Of a stretch of 64,000 bases of DNA, positions 1-10,824 are shown piece by piece. Within the stretch, counting starts at the first letter, position 1, and the number at the start of each line of letters is the position of its first letter. This DNA is from Loxodes magnus. Its lineage: Eukaryota > Ciliophora > Karyorelictea > Loxodida > Loxodidae. The notes under the pieces are model-generated. The model saw only the letters and a program-made list of their open reading frames with translations, made no database searches and was not told the origin of the DNA. Made by a program: the position numbers and the translations under genes. The stretch spans positions 1 to 64,000 of the forward strand of contig CAMPDV010000255.1 of NCBI GenBank assembly GCA_946699065.1. The letters run 5' to 3'.

Positions 1-429
1 CTGAATATTTATATAATCTAAGTTTTAATTATTAGGAAATAATTTTGGTATTTTTATAAAGGAAATCTATTAAATAGTGTTTTTTATAAAATTTCTAATT
101 TCTAATTTGAAATATGATTTATAAGCAATCATTTATAGTGACTATTTAAATTAATTTCATTTCCTCTTTCCAAGTTTATTATAGATTATCTTAAGATAAA
201 TTTAAAATTTTTATTTTCTTTTCCTAATTACCTTATAAACTAGCAAGTTTTTTGATAAATACTAAAAAATAATTCAGCCGCTTTTATTTATCATTATGGA
301 AGCTGATTTAAATTATAGTAATATTAAATTTTAATTGACTTTAGACCTCTTTGCTCACTCTTTAACATCTAGAATAATGATAATATTTAAGCTTTATTTG
401 CAAATTTATTTTCTTATGTTTTAGTGTAA

Positions 430-1263
430 ATTTAGATATATTTATATATTTAAAATGTTTCTTAAAAAATTAAAGTTATATAGTTAAAAAGCTTTGTTAA
501 AGCCTTAGTAGTTGGCCATCTGACCTATTCTATCGGCTTGTCTCCTTTAGTTTGTCATGAATTCCTATTAGGCTTAGATAGGCGGTATAGAACTTCATTA
601 CTGCACCATCCTCTAATATTCTGAATAGTTTTAGTCTTGCATGTAGCGTTCCTAATTATTTCTTAAGGATTAAGATTTGAATTGAAAATCTTTTTTCTAA
701 AAATGTTTCCACTTTATTTAGGATATATCCTAAATAGATTTAAATATCTTATTTATTCTTTCTTTAAATTTCGCTTAGTTAGTAACAGTATTTTCATTGG
801 TGTTATTTACTACACACGTAACATTTTATTCTTCTTTTAAACTATTATTCTTGTAACACTTAATTAATTTAAATTTGCTAGTTATTTTAAATTATGATTA
901 ATTTTAATTTGAGGTTTCATTTTCTATTTCCATAGGATCTGATTAATTCTGTTAAAACGAAAATGATGTTACTTGCATTTATTATTAAATTTAAAGAGTT
1001 CTTTGTTCCAGTTTGTTTTCTATTTCTCAGGATGATTAATATTGTTTCTCAAGCAAAGATGTTATTATCTTTTCTAATTTTTCTACTTTATCAGTGAGGT
1101 ATTTATTTTTGAATATAAACTATTTTAATGACTTAGATAATATTTCTATTTGAGTTTGTGTCGAAGTTTTTTTAAATTATAGACTTCCAAGTGGTTAATG
1201 TTCGTGATATAAATCATATTTCTCACTTTTACTCCTTATAATTATTTCGGTTTTTTATTTTTA
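430..1263 (-). CDS. Gag-like coding fragment, probably degenerate
   Basis: This is an open minus-strand frame under TAA/TAG=Gln, TGA=Trp. It contains a Lys/Glu-rich coiled-coil-like run (DKVEKLEKIITSLLEKQYQ, near 1090) and then a Gln-rich stretch ending in DPMEIENE (near 930). The same local arrangement, coil and then a MEIE box, occurs before the zinc knuckle of the Gag-like copy at 7.2 kb. Base composition is GC-richer than the flanks. No clean CCHC knuckle is visible: only one Cys-containing remnant follows the MEIE box, and a second minus frame also reads protein-like over 480-700. Start and end were not resolved. It is likely an old, eroded relative of the Gag-like genes in this window. 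The strand is fairly sure; the exact product is not. Confidence 0.35.
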
Positions 1264-2027
1264 GAGAATTTTCCTGTTTAAATGTTTTGCTAAAGTTCTG
1301 TTATTTCTTATAAAATATTTAATTTAATAACTTTTTTATTTATAACTAATTATTTTTTATAAGATATTATGTCAAATTTAAAAATTTAATTTATTTAATA
1401 GTAATTCCATTGCCTTTTAGAAGGATTATTTTCTGTTTCATCTTTTATTGATATTTATTATTCTAAATTGTTGATAAATGAATTATACAGCCTTTTTTGC
1501 ATGAAATGAGTTAAATATTTTAAAGATGTTAATCTTATAGTGTATATGATATACTTTTAATTTATTCTACTTTTTTCTATCCTGTTTATATTTTAATTAT
1601 TTTAAGTAATTTAATCCTTATAATACTTTTAATAGTTTTAAGATTTTAAAGCTATCAATCTAAGTAGTTAACTTTTATAATAGAGGTTATTTAGGCTAGC
1701 TTTTCATTTATAATAAGATAAAATTAAAGTTATACATCTAATAAGTTCTATTTATAGTTTAATACTTTAAATCTATTAAATTTTAGTTTAACATTTAATT
1801 TATACTAATTTCAGCTTAATTCCATATTATTATAAATTTAAATTAAAGCTAATAGATTCAAAAGCACCATAAAAGATATAATATTTTAGTTTAGCTTGAT
1901 AAGTTTGTATATTTGAATATCTTCTCTATTATAGCTTAATTAACAAATATTAAAATAACTATTTGATTAAGAAATTTAGTTTAATATTATTATTATTATT
2001 ATTTTAACTAAATGTAAAATTAAAGTT

Positions 2028-2110
2028 TGGGTTTTCACCCAGGCTTCTGCTGACAAATTTTTTTCCGTGGTTGTTCTCCACGACCTTTTTTTAAAGTGGA
2101 CGGCTACCAC
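2028..2110 (-). other. Three-hairpin 3' element of Gag-A copy A1
   Basis: Three stem-loops lie in a row at the 3' end of the gene (minus strand). H1 pairs GTGG with CCAC (2096-2110). H2 pairs CGTGG with CCACG (2066-2082). H3 pairs TGGGT with ACCCA (2028-2041), with the TGA stop in the GAAA-type loop. The same order is found in copies A2 and A3. Confidence 0.6.
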
Positions 2111-2808
2111 GAAGGATTCTCTTAGTTTCTTGTTCATAGTTTCTATTTATATATTCCTTACTCATTAATCCAAAGTTTGTTTAAGTTTCTTCAGGTCCTT
2201 TATTCTTCATTATACTTGAGTTATCTTCATTTCTTACAATATCTTAGTAAATGATACCAAGATTAGCAGTACCAACAATTTTTATATCGTTTTTCTAATT
2301 TCTATTTTTAAAAAACTTTTTTCTCCAGCATCTCAATTCTTTTGTTTATGTTTGTATCATTTTTTACTTAATTTTACTTTTCTTAATGTTGTATTTTGTG
2401 CTAATCTTCTTCTATGATCATAGGTTGTGATTAATTGAAGTTAGTTTACGACATTTCATAAAGTTAATTTTCTGTTACTACTGACTTTTTAATCAGTTAA
2501 CTTTTGAGAATTAGCAGTTCGTTATTTTAATCTTCTATGTAATTCATTAACTCCCGGATTTTTTCTCCTTGATTAAAAAATATCTCTTCATATTTTGCAA
2601 TTTTTTCTTTCGTTTTTTTGATTTCGCTTTGGAGTAAATTGTTATTCTTGGTTTCAGGGTTTTATTGTTCATTCGGACCAACCATTACTTTTCCCTCTGA
2701 AGACAAGCTAGATTCTCTATCCTGTCTTTGCTTTTTTAGCTCCTCGTTCGTCACTTGCTTTCTTGTTTTTCTTTGTTATTTCTTAGAAAGACGAATGTTC
2801 TTCTCCAT
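2035..2808 (-). CDS. Gag-like CCHC zinc-knuckle protein, family A copy A1 (intact)
   Basis: This is a 257-residue ORF from ATG at 2808 to TGA at 2037-2035, with no frameshift. The N-terminus is basic (MEKNIRLSKKQQRK). A Ser/Glu patch ending SLSSEGKVMVG follows, then a coiled-coil-like region with the box GEKIRELMNYIEDQNNELL. Near residue 185 there is a CX2CX4HX4C zinc knuckle (CWYCQSWYHLLRYC). A Trp-rich tail follows, with NKLWINEQGIYKQKL and WQPST. Copies at 23.3 and 52.6 kb share every block. Three internal TGA codons sit where Trp fits (K-W-R, T-W-R, L-W-T). The layout of basic head, coil and zinc knuckle resembles retroelement Gag nucleocapsid proteins; that is family inference. No polymerase ORF lies beside it. 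It may be a non-autonomous element or a domesticated Gag. Confidence 0.75.
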
Positions 2809-2810
2809 TT

Positions 2811-3790
2811 TATTTAAATGAATAGAAATTTAGTTTAAATAAATATTTACCTTAATAGTTAATAATTTAAATAATATTTGCTTTAAAATTTATAAAATAA
2901 TAACTAGTTTGATTTAAACCTTTTAATTTCTTTAAAAACTTATATTAGTTTTACTTTCAAAAGTGATTAGTGAAAAATTAAAAATAATTCATATATTTTA
3001 TTGCTAATAGTTCACATTTTAAATCATTAAAAAACAAGCGAAAGCATAACAAGATGAGTTTTGCTTTGAAAAAGCAATAAAAAATGTTTAATGAAATCTA
3101 CCTTAATAATAAAAAGTTTTGAGTTTATGGTTAAATAAATATTTTTAGGAATTATTTCTTTAAATAATAAAAATATAGTATTTTTAATTTTTTAATCCTA
3201 AGTTTTAAATAAAATAAAAAATTTGATATAATCTAATTAATTTCCTACAAGTTAATTTAATTTAAATACTCTTAAGTTTTAAATTATAATCTTAATAGAT
3301 TTATTAAATATGCAACCACTAAAATTATAAATAGTTATTATTTTTATTTAAGAGAAAAATATTGTTTAAATTATCTCTAAGCTTACATTTTTTTCTTTTT
3401 CTAAAATTTTATATTAAAATATATCTTATAAAAATAAATAAAATGGCTTAGAGGAAATGGGCTAAAAAAGATAAAGGATGAAACATTAAAGTTATTACCC
3501 TTCTGTAAAATTGCTACTTTTAAAGTAATTATCTTAAGCTTATTTAAAAATTATTTTTTAAGATAAAAAGTAATTATAAAAATTGTATTTAAATGATTCA
3601 AATAGCTAATAGGTTTGTATCTAATTCTCTTTTTATTAATTATCTCTATTTTAATATGATGCTATTTTGCTTTTTATACTTTTAAAATAATAAAATTATA
3701 TTTAAATGATTGAAGAATTATTTTCATTTAGCAATTATATAAAATTGCTTTAATAATATTTAAATTATTCTGAGAACTAGTTAATCAAAG
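2811..3790. other. AT-rich spacer, no gene seen
   Basis: Low-complexity A/T sequence lies between the start of Gag-A1 and the tRNA gene. No conserved frame, structured RNA or repeat was recognised. Confidence 0.5.
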
Positions 3791-3791
3791 T

Positions 3792-3863
3792 GGACAAGTA
3801 GCTCAGTAGTAGAGCATTGGACTGCAGATCCAGAGGTCGTGGGTACGACTCCCACCTTGTCCT
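3792..3863 (+). tRNA. tRNA-Cys (anticodon GCA)
   Basis: A complete cloverleaf can be folded by eye. The 7-bp acceptor is GGACAAG/CTTGTCC with no mismatch. The D stem is GCTC/GAGC. The anticodon stem TTGGA/TCCAG carries the 7-nt loop CTGCAGA, giving anticodon GCA. The variable loop is 5 nt, and the T stem GTGGG/CCCAC is perfect. The base after the acceptor is T, the usual Cys discriminator. The T loop reads TACGACT, with A in place of the usual T at position 55, which is unusual. No intron is present. Only a weak TTT follows, so the pol III terminator is not clear. It reads Cys codons and is not a suppressor of the reassigned stops. Confidence 0.93.
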
Positions 3864-3898
3864 TTATTAATTAATCTATTAATATTAATAATTAAAAT

Positions 3899-4262
3899 AT
3901 GGACAGTGAGTCTTAAGCTAGTCTCTAGCTTGAGACTCAATATCAGAAAAAGCGAGTCTTATTCTGTTGTCCGCACCTTAGAAGCGCTCCTATTCACTAT
4001 GCCGTCAACTTGGATAGGAGCTTGGTGGAAAGCAAGGCATAGCTGAGGCAAAAATAAACTAAGATTTTTAACTATAGAAGAGACTGACTTTTGTACTAGA
4101 AGGAGAATTCCTTAAGAATTTCAACTCCAGCCTTAGACAGAATCACAAGAATAGAGAGAAGAAGGTTTCACATTTGTGAATTAAAACAAGGAGAAAAGAG
4201 TATCAAGACTATTTTATTAAAACATTAATCCGTGGATAGCCTATAATGGCAGACCCACGTTA
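3899..4262 (+). ncRNA. Candidate structured RNA next to tRNA-Cys (alternative: small ORF)
   Basis: This is a GC-richer island in AT-rich DNA. It holds strong local pairings: a 15-bp stem with a 3-nt loop (3907-3939); a closing helix GGACA/TGTCC (3901-3905 with 3968-3972); and two interleaved helices that would make a pseudoknot, GCTCCTAT/ATAGGAGC (3986-3993 with 4014-4021) and CTATGCC/GGCATAG (3997-4003 with 4036-4042). A terminal hairpin is CGTGG/CCACG with GCC/GGC inside (4231-4259). I could not match it to RNase P, MRP, SRP, telomerase RNA or a spliceosomal RNA. Alternatively, a frame opening with ATG at 3899 (MDSESQASLQLETQYQKKRV...) stays open here with one internal TGA. The RNA reading is preferred because the perfect pairings are long, but the island is unassigned. 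Confidence 0.4.
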
Positions 4263-7208
4263 ATTAATTAATTTATATTATTAAATTTGTTAGCCAATGC
4301 ATCTATTTACCGTACTATATCTAATCTCCAAAAAAGAAACTGCAAAGCTAAAGAATTGTTCTTATTTGATAAAGATCAATATACTTAATTATAGAAGAAG
4401 CAATCTAACTATAGATGTATAAAGTTAATATAAATTGAGCAATTAAAGATAATACTTCCTATTTAGGTACTTATATTAAATTAGTTTAGTTTGCTTTTAT
4501 TTAATTAAATTTTGTTAGTTGTATTAAAGCTTGGTTTCTTAAGCTTTAAAACTGTGCCACTTATTTTATAATTAGAAGCTGAAGTGGTACTTATTCCTTT
4601 TAATTACAAATTTAATAGATAAGCTTAAATTAATATAAAAGGACTCAATTCTATTTCCTTTTTAACATAGAAGTGTGAAAAATTAATACTGCAATGTTTG
4701 GTTCATTTATATGGATTGGATGATAGAGGAGATTAAATTACTTTTGCTTTATTTTAGAGTAATATCATAATGCTTTTACTAACTACTAAGTAAAAATGTT
4801 AGCTTTAAAAATACAATTATAGTATTAGCTATTGACTTTATCTAGTTAGCGTTAAAATGATTGCTAATAATGATATAATAATTACAATATATTCTTGCTG
4901 TTCCTTTTGTATACATGTATTAATGCTACTATATTAACTATCTCAAGATCATTAAATTAGCTTTATCTAACTTCATTAATAGCTACTATTTTAAAATTAT
5001 AAAGACAATTTATTCAATTTAACTAGCTTTTCAATTAAAATTAATTGGTTAGATTTAAGAATCTATAATGGCAATTATGGAGATAATGAGGAAAATACTA
5101 GGTATAATTAGTTAGTTCCAATTTTATGTTAATTTAATTATTAACTATAGAATTATTTAAAAAGAAACAATATCATATTAAGCATAATTAAAAGATAATC
5201 CTTATAGTACCAATAATACTAAATTCATAACTATATTAACACTTAATTAAAGCATACAAATATATTTCTATAAATCTTGTAATTAGAGTAAATGATACCA
5301 ATATGCTACTAATACTATTACTAAACACAAAGAAAAACATTATAAAAGCTATTTAAGCAAATGATAGAGTATAAATATTAATTAATTAAGTAAGTTTTAA
5401 TTTAAATATATAATAAATAAAAACAATAAGCAAAGCTAGTTAAAAATATTTATTTAAAATAACTTTATTTAAATAATTTAATTGTATAAAATATATTAAA
5501 AGGCTATAAAAGCAACTATATTTAAAATTAATCTATATATGATATTTCTTTATTATAAGGATAGTTATCATTTATATATAAAAAGAGGAAATATTTTAAT
5601 ATAGTTTAAATTATTAAATAAAAGAATTAGCTATAACTAATTTTATTTAATTAATAGAAAATTTATAATAATAGCAAAGTATCAATAAGAAGAGATAACT
5701 TTAGTATAATTATTAAATAGTTATAAAGTTATACTTCTTTATGCTTAACTATACCATCATTTCGTATTACTAAATTAATATTTCTTTCGTTTTCAAACAA
5801 TAAATACTTGTAGCTTGTTTCAATAAGTCACTATCCTGATTGCTTACCTTTTTAAGCTAAAATTAAACCTAATTAAATTATCTAATTGTTAAAAGCTTTA
5901 GCTTATAAAGGTTTTTTGTTCTGCAATTAAGATGCTAAATTAATACTTTCATGCAGTTTTGGTTAAATAAATTTCTATAAAATAAAATCTAAAGATAAAT
6001 TATCCAACTGGGAACTTAAATATAGTGCTAATAGCCTAGTTGTTTTAGCTAATTGTCATTTATTATAAGGAAGAGCTTAAATTATATTAGTTAGGCAATT
6101 CATTTAGATTTTAACTAAATTGAAAATGATTTTAAATGAGAAATTTAATAATTTGATAAATAAATCCTCTAACTAAAATCTAAATTGGCTATATAATTTA
6201 AATAAATTAATTTAATAAAGTTAAACTAAGAAAGGATTTAGTTATATCTACTCTTAAATTAATCTAACTTTCATAATTAATACCATTTATTATATTATAC
6301 AGGCAGAATTAAAAAAAAATAGTCTAATTTTCAGTGCTTTTTTATTTAACTTTAGATAAAAACTAAATATCCTTCAATTTAGTTTCCACAACTGCATTTT
6401 TGCTAATTTCTTCAAATTAAACAGTTAGATTTAAATTTATCAATCTATACATTTAATAGCTTACTATTATTTTGTTCTCTAATTTAGGCTGAAATTAAGA
6501 ATTTTTACTAATATAGACTGAAGCAAGAGCAATATAAATTAGATAGATTAATTAAATTTTAATCTTTATAAGTAGAAGCATTCAAATAACTAATTTCTTT
6601 ATAAAATATTTACCTTATTTAGCATTAAATTACTATATTCAATAATTTAATTCGCTTCTTCATTCAAAAATTATTTTAAAAGACTAAGAAGAAAGAATAA
6701 TTAATTATATGGGTTATATATAATGAAAAAAGCTATTTTTAATGCAAAATTTTAAATAGTAAACTGATAATGTAGATTATTTGAGATTTAAAAACGTTAA
6801 TTAATAAATAATTTTACTATAGTTATGCTATAATTAGCAAGATTTAATAATATTCTTAAATAGAATTTGTGAGCTTGACACTAAGCGTATACTTTTTAAA
6901 TTTTGTATGAAAGTAAAATATTTTAGATAGATTTTTTGTGGGAAATAAAAATGACTAAAATCTTAATTTTTGCTGTTTTGAAGATATTTAAATAAAAAGC
7001 TTTATTTAATTGAAGTTTATTATTATCTTTTATACTTATAAAAGCTTTGTTCGAAAGACCTGCTTTGAAGCTTTGCTATTTAAAATCCATTAAAAATTTT
7101 CCAACTAAACTTATATACTTAGTCTAAAGCTTTTTTAAACGATTTATCTTTTGTACAGTATACTAGATAAAGTTCTACTAAATAATTTTTTTATAATAAT
7201 TAAAAAAA
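4263..7208. other. Moderately AT-rich region, no gene resolved
   Basis: GC is slightly higher here than in the 15-35 kb region, and AGCT/TAGC words are common. Long frames are open under the ciliate code, but TGA falls in all three plus frames without strong bias and no family motif was found. Most amino-acid strings look like translated AT-rich DNA. It could contain eroded coding sequence split by the Gag-like insertion at 7.2 kb, but this cannot be supported by eye. Confidence 0.4.
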
Positions 7209-8127
7209 ATGGGGGAAGGCTTTAGATCTGGTTTTTACACCACCTCCAAGAAATAGGAGAGAAAACCGAAAGCCAATTAACTATTCTCGCTTAACCTTAA
7301 TATTCTGGAACCTAGTCCAACCAGGAAGAATAGAAACATTTTAAGAAAGCCTAACACGTGGAAACCCCTACCTCAGAAGAGAAACCGAGAAAGCAGATGA
7401 AGTCTGCTCTCCACCAAAGGTGTCGAAGTTTAATCCTTCTGGCCAGATGAGCATAGAACAGGTCATCAAAGTGGTGTTGAACCTCCAGGAAGAGGTTAGG
7501 AAGCTTCGTAAAGAAAATGACAAACTATCACAAATGATCCAGCAAGGACTGTAAGACACATTAGACCTAAGGATGTCTAACTAGGAAAGAGAGATCGATG
7601 CTCTATGGAAGTACTAACAAGAACAGTTTAGTCAGACAAATTCCCAAGTTCAGTAGATCAAAGCCCAGAGTTAGCAGTTTGAAAACATTTTGCAAAGTCA
7701 AAAGAGTCTCCAAAGCTAGCAGATTCTATCAGAATAGAATTTCAGTTCCGATAAGATGGAAATAGAAAAGAATTCCAAGCGGATCAATAAAAAGGACCTA
7801 AGATAAGGAAACTATGCTACTACTGCAAAAGTAAATATCATCTGTGGAAGAACTGTGGATAATTCGGAAAAGTAAAGGAAAATTCATGGAAAAAGCAAGC
7901 TATACAGTAGAATAAAAAAGGAAAAACTAAATCTGATGTAGAGAGAATGGAAAGGCTTATAGATTGAAAACGGAATTTGAATTGGAAATATTGGGAAAAA
8001 CGACAAACTAATGAAATGACAAAATATGGAAGACAAGAAATACAAGACTCGCGAGTTCTAGAGCTCGTTAAAAACTAGGCTCAAACTTAAAAATTTCTTT
8101 TAAGTGGTGACTGTCTGGATCCGCTAA
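7209..8127 (+). pseudogene. Gag-like CCHC protein, family B copy B1, frameshifted
   Basis: This copy is homologous to B2 (42.1-43.0 kb). The shared blocks, in order, are the start MGEGFRSGFYTTSKK; a Gln/Pro-rich part (AQPQYSGTQSNQEEQ); TSEEKPRKQMKSALHQ; the coil block KFNPSGQMSIEQVIKVVLNL; a Gln/Ser-rich coil; a MEIE box; the zinc knuckle CYYCKSKYHLWKNC (7815-7856, CX2CX4HX4C); and a tail with RVLELVKNQAQ...LLSGDCLDPL. The blocks lie in different frames: shifts occur near 7290, 7420 and 7790. None has the GT-AG form of the small introns in family C, so this looks like a decayed copy. It has no polymerase neighbour and may be inserted in older sequence on both sides. Confidence 0.65.
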
Positions 8128-10824
8128 ACAATTTATTTAATAATTTAATGATAATTTATTTTATAATTTGCTTATTTAAATTATGTTGATACTCTGAGAA
8201 AATAGCATAGTTTACTTTATTAAAAATAAAAAGTTTGCCCTTAGCCAGTTTCTCTTTTACTCTATACTTTTTCTATTTTATCAAGCAAAGTTCTTTAGCT
8301 TTACAATAGTTTTAATCAAAATATTTCTTGCTAATATTTATATATTGGTAGTGTTAACTTTATTGGAAATATTTGAAGATTAACTTAGAAGATATTATGA
8401 CTAACACTACTAACTAAAAATAAAGAAAGTGATGTGATAAAGCTTAAAAGAAAGTAGATTTAATAATATGATGCTACTATATAAATTAGTTACTAAGCTA
8501 AGATAATAAATTAATTCTATTATATCTATCAGTTACTTAGTGTAGGGAAAATTATTTACTATTATCCACTTGGTTTATACCTTCCTATCTATTAATAGTT
8601 CCATCTTTTAGAATTTTACTTTCACTCAATTAATTTAATATTTTGCTTATTTATTTTAAAACTAATGAACAATGATAGCAGAGAGCTTGGTATATATTAG
8701 ATGTATATTTAAGAATTAATTATATAATTTTAATATTTAGAAACTATAGAAAACCTTAAAATTAAGCATCTTATTACGAAAGGCTTTACATTTTTAATTT
8801 ATATTATGCAAAGGTAGGCTTAGCCTAAAGTGACAATATTTATAGCTGAAGCAAGAAGGAAATAACTTTTAATTAAAGGATAATTAGCTAACGCTTGAAC
8901 AAATAAAAAGATGAAGTTAATTTAATATTAACTAAGCAATATTATAATGATATTCATAGCTAAAGCTTTTATTCCATTTATGATTATCTAATCCTTTTTC
9001 TAGTTGTGCACCATAAAATTTATTAGTTAAATAAGATAAACTTAAATTAGAAGTTTTATTAACGGCAATGCAAGTTAAAAGTCTTCAAGAGGATTAAAAG
9101 CAAGAGCTTTACGCTTGCTGAGCTATATACTAGAGATAGTTAATCTATAAATAATAATTAATTATGATTTAATTATTATTTAAAACTAAATTTAATCTAA
9201 AATTTGGCCTTTTAAATAATAACTAAATAACTAGCTTCAAGTCTTTTAGTCTTTTATTTTTAAATAAATGATAGCATTTTAAATATCTCATAAGTAAGCT
9301 TATATTTCTTAAAATAAGGCACTTAAGATTTACATAGCTTGATATTTATAGACAATGTAGATACATTAAATACATGATTACAACTCATATTGATAAATAG
9401 TCTTATAGTTCTTTATATATCTTTCTAGTTTATACAAAGATAAAATAAAAGAAATACCAATTAGTATATGCTTAGCAGCTTATATAATGCTATTATAACT
9501 ATTTCCTTGTGATTGTATTAGTTATAGCATTTAAGTAATCAACTAAAAAGGCTATTATTATATATAGAGCTATCATAAAAGAAGATTATAACTCTCATCA
9601 CTTAAATCATTAAAGTTAATGCATCTATTATGCATACTAACTTCATTATCTTATCAATGCCTCTAAGTAAAGACATAGAAATGCTCTATTCTAAACCTAT
9701 CATCTGATTTTTAAGATAAGCTCAATAGTAAATGCTTGTAAGTTATGTATGAAGCCTTTTTTTAATTTAGAGAGGTATGCCATAAAAAAGGTAAATGAAG
9801 TAATAAACAATTATTAAATTATTAGTATAAAGGGATATATGAAAGCTTTAAGCTTATTTAAGTAAGGCTGGATATATTAACTAAAAACTTTTAATTTATC
9901 TCTTTGTAAATTGCTTAGAAAGAATAAATTAATTAAATTAAAAGTCCTCCTGGTTTTGAAGAAGAGTATATAACTTTGTAAACAAAAATTTGGAATGGAG
10001 AAACTAGATCAATAGTTTGCTAAAAGTATTTAGATTATACAGTCTGCTCATATCAATAATATTAGATCCAACAGATATTAAAGCAACTGTAATTAAAAAA
10101 ATAAAATTTAAGATAAAGAAGTATAATTATTAGATGTAGCAAAGTTGATAATGAAATTAAGAAATTTAAAATCTGATAAAGTAATTGCTTTGAATACACA
10201 ACAACATGCAAATATTATTAAATTCATAACAAGATTTAAAGTATAAGATTAATAATTAATTACTTAAATCAATAGTTATCACCCATAAATAACTAAAGTA
10301 AGGGAATTGCTTATATATATAAATTTAAAGTATTTCTATTTATCTAGTTTTTACATTTTTCATTATATCACCTTCTTAGGTCAAACAGCATATTTAACTC
10401 TATAATAAAATTTTGTAATACAAAAGCAAGTTTAACATTTACTCAAAGGAAAATAATAAACAGCATTATAATTATCATTTAAAAATTAGAGTTTATAGGG
10501 ATATTAATAACAATTTTATACCAACTAAAACCTCTAATTGTTACAGACTTCTTTATTTAGGAGATTTGCTAAGAAAAAATAGCTTTAATTTACGTTAATT
10601 TGGCTAAAGTTTTACTATCTTAGATAATTACAAGGCTATAATGTACTTTTATAAGAATAGAATATTGCTATAGAAATATCTTTTAGATGTATAGTAGAAG
10701 TATTAATTTAGTATAAACTTAAAGGATTATAACTATTATTAAGTCATAGAGGCTTTGTAAGATTTAAAGATAATAAAAGAGTTTAATTTCATTTAAATAA
10801 GTTAAAAGTGACTAAATAATAATT
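8128..10824. other. Moderately AT-rich region upstream of the receptor gene, no gene resolved
   Basis: The composition resembles 4.3-7.2 kb. Open frames exist, but TGA frequency is close to chance and codon-position composition in one sampled stretch was flat. No RNA gene or repeat was recognised. The last part before 10825 would hold the receptor promoter; no specific element was identified. Confidence 0.4.

Noticed and set aside
4263-10824. Long open frames under the ciliate code, with faint resemblance to a P-type ATPase in places
   Set aside because: No DKTGT or other diagnostic motif; several frames look equally protein-like; TGA and codon-position bias are near chance. AT-rich DNA easily imitates protein when TAA and TAG are sense codons.
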